This document shows, piece after piece, positions 12,571 to 19,791 of a stretch of 22,867 nucleotides of DNA (positions within the stretch are counted from its first letter, which is position 1; each line of letters opens with the position of its first letter). The translations under genes and the position numbers were made by a program. The notes under the pieces are model-generated. The model saw nothing but the letters and a program-made list of their open reading frames with translations. It made no database searches and was not told the origin of the DNA. The DNA comes from a virus: IMG/VR virus record IMGVR_UViG_3300031951_011464, positions 1 to 22,867 of that record, one strand, 5' to 3'.

Positions 12571-13278
12571 TTGTCCCTGACCTACTCCACCGTTCTCGCA
12601 CTGGCGCAGACGCTACTCGACGACACGAGTACCGCGTCGGGCATCACGACCTCTCAATGGGTCACGCTGTTCAACGCGGCGAACCGGGACGTCTGGAGGA
12701 TGCTCGTCAACGTCAACCCGTCTTACTTCCAGACCTACGGGGACATCACGTTCCCGGCCTCGACTGAGAAGATCACGCTCTCGGGCGCGAGCTACCTCAA
12801 CACGACGCCGTACAAGCTGATTCAGGTCGAGGCGACGGCGATCACGGGCAACGTGACGCCGCAAAACCTCCCGCGAAAGCTCATGCCGGTGACGTTCCAA
12901 GAGCGCCCGCAGTTTCTTTCGGACATGCTGGTGAGCTTGAGTCCAGGCTCGATGGTGCCGGGGCCGTACGTCTACACCTACGACGAGGACTCGACGATGT
13001 ACGTCGCGCCGCTGTCGCAGACGGCGTGTCCGATGCGGATTCACTACGTCCCTCCGCTCGCGGCGGTGACTGGCCAGTCAAACGACGTGGTGCTCGCAGG
13101 GCGGGCGCAGTCCTTCCACGACGCGGTAGCTCACCGGCTTGCGTGGTACGCCTCGGTGAAGCGCGGCGGTACGCCCGGCGTGGCAGGGCAGCTCTGGCTT
13201 GAGAGCGAGAACCTCATCAAGAACTCGGCCCCGACGCGCAACGAGGGTGAGCCCTGGCGCGTGCGTAAGGTGTCCTAA
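12571..13278 (+). CDS. Head-tail adaptor protein, 235 aa
   Basis: TTG at 12571 is chosen because AGGAG lies six bases before it and the product then begins MSLTYSTVLALAQTLLDDT, a typical adaptor N-terminal helix. Next are TTSQWVTLFNAANRDVWRML, a central beta segment with the Pro-rich loop GPYVYTYDEDSTMYVAPLSQTA, and C-terminal helices (AQSFHDAVAHRLAWYASVKRGG, then LWLESENLIK). This helix-beta-helix plan and the acidic D-E-D turn followed by a P/APLSQ strand match the adaptor (gatekeeper) proteins of short-tailed phages, analogous to P22 gp4 or T7 gp11, which dock the tail on the portal. It is a little longer than those. TAATG links it to the next gene. Confidence 0.65.
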   Translation: MSLTYSTVLALAQTLLDDTSTASGITTSQWVTLFNAANRDVWRMLVNVNPSYFQTYGDITFPASTEKITLSGASYLNTTPYKLIQVEATAITGNVTPQNLPRKLMPVTFQERPQFLSDMLVSLSPGSMVPGPYVYTYDEDSTMYVAPLSQTACPMRIHYVPPLAAVTGQSNDVVLAGRAQSFHDAVAHRLAWYASVKRGGTPGVAGQLWLESENLIKNSAPTRNEGEPWRVRKVS

Positions 13279-15206
13279 TGGCAAAGCTCCGCATTACAGG
13301 GCCGTGGCGCGGAATGGACCTCCGCGACAACGGGGCAGCCGAGGGCACCGCCCGTCTCATGCTCAACATGGAGAACAAGGCGGGCGTGCTCAAGCCGCGC
13401 CAGTGCGTGTATCAGGTCTCGACGGCCATCGAGAACAATGCGCAGCTTCACTTCGTTGACCGGCCAGGGCTTCAGCGCGTCATTTTGGCGGTTGGCGTGT
13501 ATGGCACGGGTCAGGTGCGCGTGGACGGGCTCGACGAGTGGGGCAACACGGTGTTTTCCAACGTGCAGCTCACTACCGAAGCAACACCGCCCATCACCAC
13601 GGGGTTCCGGTGCTCCTTCATCGACACGTTCCTGCGACCAATCCCTGGTGTCGTGCCAGGACCGCCGCGCCCCGCGACGCTGATCGTAACGCCCAACGCG
13701 ACGTGGGTGTACGAGCCTTTGGCTGACGCGACGACGGTGCGGATTGCAAGCATCGCGAACGATGCGGTGCAGGCGAACACAAACAATATCAACTACCTAG
13801 CATCATTGCCTCGCGGGCCTATCGCCGCGATGCACAACAACTACGTCTTCTATGCCGGGTTTCAAGACGGTGTGGACGTCATATTTGATTCGCCGCTTGA
13901 GGATGATCAGGCCGACGTGCCGGACTACATTCTGTCGCAGAATCGAGCGGCGTTGCGGCTGTCGCCCGGCTTGCTGTTGCACTCGGACCAGTTTGACCCG
14001 CTTGGCATTGCCGCGCCCAACTTTTTCTTCATTGGTGGCGAAGTCATTACCGGATTGCACTCGACGGGCGAGGTGCTGCTTGTCTTCACGAACAAGAACA
14101 TCTGGGCGCTCACCGGGTACAACATCCAGACGTACTCGCTGCAACTCATCGTGCGCGGGATTGGGTGCGTGTCGCACTGGTCCATCGTGACGGTGCAGGG
14201 CGTGACGTACTTCGCCTCGGACGACGGCATCTACGCCTTCGGCGGCATGGGCGCTCCCGAGACGGTGAAGATCAGCGAGGGGCTGTCGCCGCTCTGGGAC
14301 GGTTGGGACGGGCAGTCCACCTTTGTCCCCGACGCCATGCAGGCGCGGCTTGCGAGCTTCGGGTGGCCGTGGACGCTGAAGAGCGACCTGTTTCATATGA
14401 CGTGCGGGCGCTACAACCGGCGAGCCAATCAAATTTGGTGGAGCTTCGCGAGCACCGGGCCGTACTCACTCAACACGCTCAACATGACGCTCGTGTACGA
14501 CCTCGACACGCGCGGGTTCTCGCTGTTCTTTGCAGACCCCTCGGAGACCGAGGTCGGCTCCGGGCTGTTCGGGTTCATGTCCGACGCGATTGAAGCAGGC
14601 TCGACGTGGTACTGGTCATCGTCAGTCGGCATCCTGTATCGCTTCGACTCGCACGGGTGGGACGGCAAGGAGCAAGAGGAGAACACGCAGCGTGGCGTCC
14701 CTGCATTCTGGCTGTCGCAGCGCATTGCGCCCGATGATGCGGACTGGAAGAAGGTTCTTGACACGCGGGTCAAAGTTCTGAGCCGGGGCCAATGGGACAC
14801 AGCGTACAACGACGATGCGGTCAATCTGCTTGGGAGCGGGAGCGTGCCCAAAGATTTGCCGTACTTCTGCCTGTCGGGTGAGGCCGAGGCGTTCGACCTT
14901 TACACGGATCAGGGGGTCGCTGCGACCTATTCGCAGCGCGGCAGCACGGTCACGGGCTCGCTGAACCTGCTAGCGAACGCCGGGTTTCGGACCATCGGCG
15001 GTGCCGGCGCGACGTCATCGTTCACGATCAACACGTCGAAGTGGGTGACGCGAGACTGGTTTGCGTCGCGGTGCGAAGGTCAGATCGGCGCAAAGTCGTT
15101 TCGGTTCGGACTGGTCGATGACGCCTGGGCCAACACGCGCGGGCCGAAGCTCGCGGTTGCCGCCATTGAGTTCGACATCCTCGAAGAGGGCACGACGCAC
15201 CGATGA
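13278..15206 (+). CDS. Tail nozzle-like beta-propeller protein, 642 aa
   Basis: ATG shares bases with the adaptor stop (TAATG), so the two are coupled. Repeating strand-turn motifs point to a beta-propeller: SLPRGPIAAMHNNYVFYAG, EVITGLHSTGEVLLVFTNKN then IWALTG, GCVSHWSIVTVQGVTYFAS then DDGIYAFGG, and TLVYDLDTRGFSLFF. These resemble the tail needle-hub/nozzle proteins that follow the adaptor in short-tailed phages (P22 gp10, T7 gp12). The product would extend the DNA channel below the adaptor. The C-terminal 150 residues (about 490-642) are a second beta domain with a long loop. It is longer than P22 gp10 and shorter than T7 gp12. It ends with an ATGA overlap to the next gene. The call rests on position and strand pattern. 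Confidence 0.65.
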   Translation: MAKLRITGPWRGMDLRDNGAAEGTARLMLNMENKAGVLKPRQCVYQVSTAIENNAQLHFVDRPGLQRVILAVGVYGTGQVRVDGLDEWGNTVFSNVQLTTEATPPITTGFRCSFIDTFLRPIPGVVPGPPRPATLIVTPNATWVYEPLADATTVRIASIANDAVQANTNNINYLASLPRGPIAAMHNNYVFYAGFQDGVDVIFDSPLEDDQADVPDYILSQNRAALRLSPGLLLHSDQFDPLGIAAPNFFFIGGEVITGLHSTGEVLLVFTNKNIWALTGYNIQTYSLQLIVRGIGCVSHWSIVTVQGVTYFASDDGIYAFGGMGAPETVKISEGLSPLWDGWDGQSTFVPDAMQARLASFGWPWTLKSDLFHMTCGRYNRRANQIWWSFASTGPYSLNTLNMTLVYDLDTRGFSLFFADPSETEVGSGLFGFMSDAIEAGSTWYWSSSVGILYRFDSHGWDGKEQEENTQRGVPAFWLSQRIAPDDADWKKVLDTRVKVLSRGQWDTAYNDDAVNLLGSGSVPKDLPYFCLSGEAEAFDLYTDQGVAATYSQRGSTVTGSLNLLANAGFRTIGGAGATSSFTINTSKWVTRDWFASRCEGQIGAKSFRFGLVDDAWANTRGPKLAVAAIEFDILEEGTTHR

Positions 15207-15865
15207 GCCGCCGTCTCCCTACGCTGAACGGCGCGCCTTCGATGGGGCTTGGCGCGGCCATGGCGGGGCTCAAGTTCGCCCGAGGCGACAAGCTGTTCTC
15301 GCCCGCGCAGGGCTCGCTGACGGCGATGCGAGCTGGTGTTGCAAACCAGGCGACGGAGCAACGGCTCGGGGCGCTCGGGTTCGTCGCAGACCCGTCCATG
15401 TCGTTCCGCGAGATCATGGGGCGCGTCATCGGGACGAAGGGGCCGGGCGCACGGGTGCTGTTCACCGAGGGCACCTATCACTTCAAGGAGATATCGAACG
15501 TCGAGATCGCACGCGACGGCGTGGAATTTATTGCCCTGTCGCCGGGGCGCACGGTGTTCCGGCGTGACACGGATGGCAGCCTTGCGGGCACGCGGGCGAA
15601 CATGCTCACCGTGTCAGGGGCGTACTTCCGCATGGAGGGGATCACGCTGACGGAGCCGGGAAACGCGGACTACCCGAGCGTGTCGCTTACAGGTGGCTAC
15701 GCAGCGGTACTCGGTTGCTACTTCGAAACCGTGTACGGCGCGGTCACAATTTCGTCCGACTACAACCTCGTGACGGACTGCCTTGTTGAAAACAACACAG
15801 CGGCGTCTGCCATCAACATCACGTCAGGGGCGGGCAACGTCGTCACTGACAATCGGATCGTCTGA
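15203..15865 (+). CDS. Short parallel beta-helix tail protein, 220 aa
   Basis: ATG 15203 overlaps the nozzle stop (ATGA). The N-terminal 60 residues are Gly/Ala-rich and probably attach to the particle. From about residue 85 the protein shows the spaced strand-turn pattern of a right-handed parallel beta-helix: GARVLFTEGTYHFKEIS, VEIARDGVEFIALSPG, NMLTVSGAYFRMEGITL, SVSLTGGYAAVLGCYFE, DYNLVTDCLVENN and AINITSGAGNVVTDNRIV at the end. This is the fold of many tailspikes and depolymerases, but the helix is short and I see no obvious catalytic cluster. It could be a structural fibre part or a stub to which another fibre binds. Its last rung resembles the end of the 16788 gene product. Confidence 0.6.
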   Translation: MSRRLPTLNGAPSMGLGAAMAGLKFARGDKLFSPAQGSLTAMRAGVANQATEQRLGALGFVADPSMSFREIMGRVIGTKGPGARVLFTEGTYHFKEISNVEIARDGVEFIALSPGRTVFRRDTDGSLAGTRANMLTVSGAYFRMEGITLTEPGNADYPSVSLTGGYAAVLGCYFETVYGAVTISSDYNLVTDCLVENNTAASAINITSGAGNVVTDNRIV

Positions 15866-15867
15866 CC

Positions 15868-16788
15868 ATGGCCTCCAAGTTCAAGTTGTACAGCACGGTG
15901 AGCACCGCTGAGACCTTTTATCGGATTTACGATCTGGTCGTGAACGTGACGTCGCAGAGCATTTACCGGCTGGTGAACGACACGGGCTCGGCTGTCGCGC
16001 TGAACAACGGCTCCGGTTTCGTCTCGTCGTTTGCTAACGCCGCAGCCGTCGCGGCTGGCTCCTACATGGTAATCGAGCCAGTGACCGCTTTGGGTGGCCG
16101 GCGACATCAGATCCGCGTCAACAACACCGGGACGACGGTGAACTCGGTGCAATTCTCCTCGCGCGGAGGGTGGACCAACGCGGGCGCGGCGTTCGGCGCA
16201 TCGTCGAAGACCGACGCCACGCAGTTCAACGACGGCGCGGCACCGGGTGCGGGCTCGCAGGTGTACGTCGGGATGGGCACGTTCGCCATCGACGGCAGCA
16301 ACACCGGGACCTACTTCTGGGCGAACATTCGAGACAGCGGCTCGGCCAACGCGGACCAGTTCGTCTACTGCGGCAACTACTACCCGTGGTCCATCAGCTA
16401 CGACGTCAACCCGGTGTGCTTTTTGACGCGCGTTCCAACGGTTTCAGGCGCAGCGTTCGACCTCGGGCGCAACTCCGCAGACACGAACAACCTGAACCGC
16501 ACGTCGGTCGAAGTGGCGCAGACGACCTCGTGGACCGCTGCCGGCTACGCGCGCATTGGGTTCTACGACGCCCCGAACACACCCGGCTCAACGTGCATCT
16601 GGCGCGACCTGCAAAGCTACTACCCGCCGCTCCCGGCGTACCTGTGGCTGCGCAACTCGGCGTGTATGGGGCATTTCGGAGACCATCTCCGCATCATCAA
16701 CGACACGCTGAGCGACTACGACACGGACACGGGGGCGACGCGGCTAGTCCTCGGACACCTGTGGATGCACTATGACGAGACGCTTTGA
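15868..16788 (+). CDS. Predicted virion (tail/fibre) protein, 306 aa, unknown family
   Basis: ATG 15868 follows the previous stop by two bases without a clear ribosome site. The protein is Ser/Thr/Asn/Gly-rich and aromatic, all-beta in look: KFKLYSTVSTAETFYRIYDLVVNV, then VNDTGSAVALNNGSGF, SYMVIEPVTALGGRRHQIRVNN, GTYFWANIRDSG and NYYPWSISYDVNP. The first 100 residues have the spacing of a jelly-roll or carbohydrate-binding-like sandwich; the C-terminal half carries AQTTSWTAAGYARIGFYDAP and ends in LGHLWMHYDETL. No catalytic motif is visible. Position among beta-helix and fibre genes makes a host-surface-contacting tail component likely. It is linked to the next gene by TGATG. Confidence 0.5.
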   Translation: MASKFKLYSTVSTAETFYRIYDLVVNVTSQSIYRLVNDTGSAVALNNGSGFVSSFANAAAVAAGSYMVIEPVTALGGRRHQIRVNNTGTTVNSVQFSSRGGWTNAGAAFGASSKTDATQFNDGAAPGAGSQVYVGMGTFAIDGSNTGTYFWANIRDSGSANADQFVYCGNYYPWSISYDVNPVCFLTRVPTVSGAAFDLGRNSADTNNLNRTSVEVAQTTSWTAAGYARIGFYDAPNTPGSTCIWRDLQSYYPPLPAYLWLRNSACMGHFGDHLRIINDTLSDYDTDTGATRLVLGHLWMHYDETL

Positions 16789-17330
16789 TGGCGACGATCA
16801 ACGCGTACTCGCCCTACGACTTCGACTTCGTGCGGTTTATCAGGCCGACGCACGCGCCCGCGTCCATGAGCGAGTACGTCGCGGCGGGTGGCACTGTGCC
16901 TGACACGACTATCACCAGCGCGCAGTCCGTGGGACTCACCCGCGTCCGTCTCACACTCGCCGTGACCGTCCCAAGCGACTCGACGTGGACCACGGCGGGC
17001 AACTACACAATCACCCCGAGCGGCGGCGCGGCGGCGGTCACGGTCTCGTCGGCAGCAGTCGGCCATGACGGCTCGTATATCGACCTGACCACGACCTCGC
17101 ACACGGCCTCTGGCGCGTACTCGGTCGCATGGACCGGGCTGACCGGGGTCGCGGCAGGGTCAGACGCCTACACGCCCGTGGCGCTTGCAACAGGGGCGCG
17201 CATCAACATCGCAAACGGCGCGACTGGAAACGTCGTTGTGGGAAACATGGTGGCGGGTGGTAGTATCACGTTCCGGGCGTCTGACGGCAACGTGGTTGAC
17301 GGCAACATCGGGCACCTGATCGTGACGTGA
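16788..17330 (+). CDS. Tail protein with Ig-like domain and beta-helix end, 180 aa
   Basis: ATG 16788 shares bases with the previous stop; a TTG one codon upstream is a weaker alternative. Residues 1-45 (INAYSPYDFDFVRFIRPT) are unfamiliar. Residues about 45-125 look like an immunoglobulin-like bacterial surface domain: RVRLTLAVTVPSDSTWTTAG, NYTITPSGG, AAVTVSSAAVGHDGSYIDL and GAYSVAWTGLTGVAAGS. The last 45 residues form beta-helix rungs (INIANGATGNVVVGNMVAGG, then ITFRASDGNVVDGNIGHLIV). Similar last rungs end the 15203 product, suggesting both belong to one trimeric assembly. There is no enzyme motif. Confidence 0.55.
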   Translation: MATINAYSPYDFDFVRFIRPTHAPASMSEYVAAGGTVPDTTITSAQSVGLTRVRLTLAVTVPSDSTWTTAGNYTITPSGGAAAVTVSSAAVGHDGSYIDLTTTSHTASGAYSVAWTGLTGVAAGSDAYTPVALATGARINIANGATGNVVVGNMVAGGSITFRASDGNVVDGNIGHLIVT

Positions 17331-17337
17331 GGCAAGC

Positions 17338-17832
17338 ATGGCGACGCTGACCTATCCCTACACCGCTGCGAATGGCGACACGCCCGACGCGACGGACTAC
17401 AACGGGAACTTCACGGCAATCAAGACGCTGCTTGAGACCACGAAGCTCGACACGGCGAACCTGAGCACGCCGTACTCGCTTCTGGCGTTGTCCTTCACGT
17501 CGCCGGCTGCGCTGGTTGGGGCGACCACCTACGTTGCGCGGTACAAGGTGCCGGCGAGCACGACGCTGATCCCGGTGTCGGTGAGCTTCAGCTTCACGAC
17601 GGCCACGGCAGGCGTGCCGACCCCGACGTTCCAGTTCACTGACGATGGCGCGAACGTGCTCACGTCGGCGCTCACGGCGTCGCTCCCCGCGACCACCTAC
17701 GAAAGCACCGGGTTTTCGATCACGTCCATTGCGGCGGCGTCTGACCTCGTGTTCACGATGACCGGAACGGCGGCGACGACGGCGACGGACCTGTTCGCGG
17801 TGGTCACGTTCAAAGTCCTCATCCGGGCCTGA
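17338..17832 (+). CDS. Small tail-fibre-like protein, 164 aa
   Basis: ATG 17338 has GAGG at a five-base spacing overlapping the previous stop. The N-terminus YPYTAANGDTPDATDYNGNF followed by TAIKTLLE resembles the head-binding start of phage fibres and appendages, where an N-x-N/G-F-x-x-I helix packs on the tail. The rest is a Thr/Ala-rich beta domain (SLLALSFTSPAALVGATTYV, RYKVPASTTLIPVSVSFSF, TFQFTDDGANVLTSALTASL, DLFAVVTFKVLIRA). There is no coiled coil. It is probably an accessory fibre or a knob-like domain. The homologous family is not identified. Confidence 0.5.
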   Translation: MATLTYPYTAANGDTPDATDYNGNFTAIKTLLETTKLDTANLSTPYSLLALSFTSPAALVGATTYVARYKVPASTTLIPVSVSFSFTTATAGVPTPTFQFTDDGANVLTSALTASLPATTYESTGFSITSIAAASDLVFTMTGTAATTATDLFAVVTFKVLIRA

Positions 17833-17844
17833 TAGGAGTCCTCG

Positions 17845-19788
17845 ATGCAAGCTCCCGCTCCCAACACGCGCCCCCTTCGAGCCCCGCTCCGAGGCACGGG
17901 CATGACGCGCCCGAACGCGGCGGCGGCGCTTGAATCGGCGGCGAAAGCCCGTGCGAACATGCAGACGGCGCAACAGCGCGGCATGGCAGCGGGTGGGCAA
18001 AAGCCGATGGCCCCGCAGGCTCCCGCGCAGAAGCCCGGTGCAGCGCCCGCACAAGCCCCGCAGCGGCAGCAGGCAGCGCCCGCACCGCGACCGACTCCGC
18101 AGGCGTATTCCAATCCCGAGTGGAACCCGCGCGCACAAGCGGCAAGTCAGCTTTCTGGTTTGTCCATGGGCGTTCCGAAGCCAGTTCCGGTGCAGACGCC
18201 GCAGGGCTATCAGCTACCTGCGGGCAAGGCAATGGGGCTCACGATGTCGAGCGTTCCTGGGACCGCTTCGTACACTGGCGGTGCAGCGGACATCGCAAAG
18301 AAGGCAGCGATGCCGCTGTGGGGGCTCCCGGGGAAAATGCAGGGCGCAAGCCTCCCGTGGGAGGTGTCGCCATCCGAGGAGGGCTGGGACTCGCTATCGG
18401 GCGAGTTCATGCCTCCGGGCCAGCAAGTGAGCGACCCGCTCAACGACCCGTCGATGTGGTCTGACATGACCGATGAGTTCGAAGAGGACTACGGCACGCC
18501 GCAAGAGCAGAAGGCGAAGCAAGACGCGGCGCTCGCGCAGCAGCAGGCGTTCATGGAGGAGTGGGGCATGACGCCCGAGGAGTTCGCGGCGGTCATGGGC
18601 GAGGGCGGTCCCGACCTTGCCGGCCTGATGCCGGAAGGGTGGGAGGACACGGCGGCGCTCGCAGGTCTCGACGAAAGCGATTGGGCCAACGAGGCGAACC
18701 CCGGCCCCGGCTTCGCGTGGAATCCTGACACCGGCAAGTGGGAGAAGCAGGCGCTTCCTCCCGGCGTGTCGAGGGATGACCCGCGTTGGACGTTCAACGA
18801 GGAGTCGGGCCAGTGGCAGCTTCACGACTACGAGAAGGAGGGGCCGCTCGTGGACGGCGAGTACATGGGCGAGTGGACAAAGGGCCTGATCGAGTCTGAC
18901 GTCGAAGACTACATGAACCCCATGCTCGAAAAGCAGAAGAAGGAGGCGTGGGACCAAGCGCAGCAGGCGAACTACGAGCTTGCGCAGGCGCTTGGCGCTC
19001 GCGGCATCGGCGCGTCGGGCCTTGCCGGCATGGGCATGGGCGACATCTACGCAGCCACGCAGGCGAACGTCCAAAGTCTGGAGTTCGACGAGTACACGGC
19101 AGCGGCAGAACGTCGCCTGAAGGAACTCCAGTTGGCGCTGAGTGGTCGCCAAGGCGACCTCTCGGCTGAGACGCAGAAGGAGCTTGCCGACAAGGCGGCA
19201 GAGCTTGAGAAGTTCCTCGCTGAGTCGCAGTACGCCCGCGAGGACCGCGACGACATCTGGACGGACATCGACAACTATGCTGCGGCGTTCGAGAAGGACG
19301 CTCCGAAGGGGTGGTCGCCTAGCAGCTTGAGTGCGTACAGGAAGTGGGCTTCCACGCCGGGGAACGACTTCTACAAAGCGGAGATTACCGTAAGCGGTGA
19401 TTCCGTCATCTTTGATGAGAAGGCGTCGAATCAAAACATGAAGGATGCAGGGTACCAAGGCGGGACCACGCCGGCCAATCCGATGCAAGTCGGGTTCGAC
19501 GAGTCGTGGCTCGATACCCCGGAGTCGGCGTATGACGCTTATGTCGAGGGAGCCAAGAGTGTCGGCGCGCCCCGGATGAGTTACGCACAGTTCGCCGCGT
19601 GGGTGTGGGAGAACTACAAGGTGCAGTTGCCGGCAGGCGGGACTGGCCCTAGCGGCGGTTCCGGCTACCAAAGCAAGGATGGCGACGCGGACTACGGCGA
19701 CGGCGACGGGGCTCCTGCGGGCATGACGCAAGAGGAGTTCAACGCTTGGTTCGAGGACGAGTACGGAATCGAAGGGACTGAGGAGTAG
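17845..19788 (+). CDS. Large internal/ejection-type virion protein, 647 aa
   Basis: ATG 17845 has AGGAG six bases upstream. The first 120 residues are Ala/Pro/Gln-rich and disordered. A middle acidic, Trp-containing region holds two short repeats, FAWNPDTGKW (290-299) and WTFNEESGQW (315-324). Then come a helical segment with ELAQALGARGIGASGLAGMG (membrane-active in look), a long coiled coil (EYTAAAERRLKELQLALSG, ETQKELADKAAELEKFLAES) and a C-terminal domain. ARGIGASGL followed by helices is a pattern I associate with internal virion proteins of short-tailed phages. Position after the fibres and before two more large, low-complexity proteins supports a DNA-ejection protein, as P22 gp7/gp16/gp20 or T7 gp14-16. 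Exact family unknown. Confidence 0.5.
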   Translation: MQAPAPNTRPLRAPLRGTGMTRPNAAAALESAAKARANMQTAQQRGMAAGGQKPMAPQAPAQKPGAAPAQAPQRQQAAPAPRPTPQAYSNPEWNPRAQAASQLSGLSMGVPKPVPVQTPQGYQLPAGKAMGLTMSSVPGTASYTGGAADIAKKAAMPLWGLPGKMQGASLPWEVSPSEEGWDSLSGEFMPPGQQVSDPLNDPSMWSDMTDEFEEDYGTPQEQKAKQDAALAQQQAFMEEWGMTPEEFAAVMGEGGPDLAGLMPEGWEDTAALAGLDESDWANEANPGPGFAWNPDTGKWEKQALPPGVSRDDPRWTFNEESGQWQLHDYEKEGPLVDGEYMGEWTKGLIESDVEDYMNPMLEKQKKEAWDQAQQANYELAQALGARGIGASGLAGMGMGDIYAATQANVQSLEFDEYTAAAERRLKELQLALSGRQGDLSAETQKELADKAAELEKFLAESQYAREDRDDIWTDIDNYAAAFEKDAPKGWSPSSLSAYRKWASTPGNDFYKAEITVSGDSVIFDEKASNQNMKDAGYQGGTTPANPMQVGFDESWLDTPESAYDAYVEGAKSVGAPRMSYAQFAAWVWENYKVQLPAGGTGPSGGSGYQSKDGDADYGDGDGAPAGMTQEEFNAWFEDEYGIEGTEE

Positions 19789-19791
19789 GCC

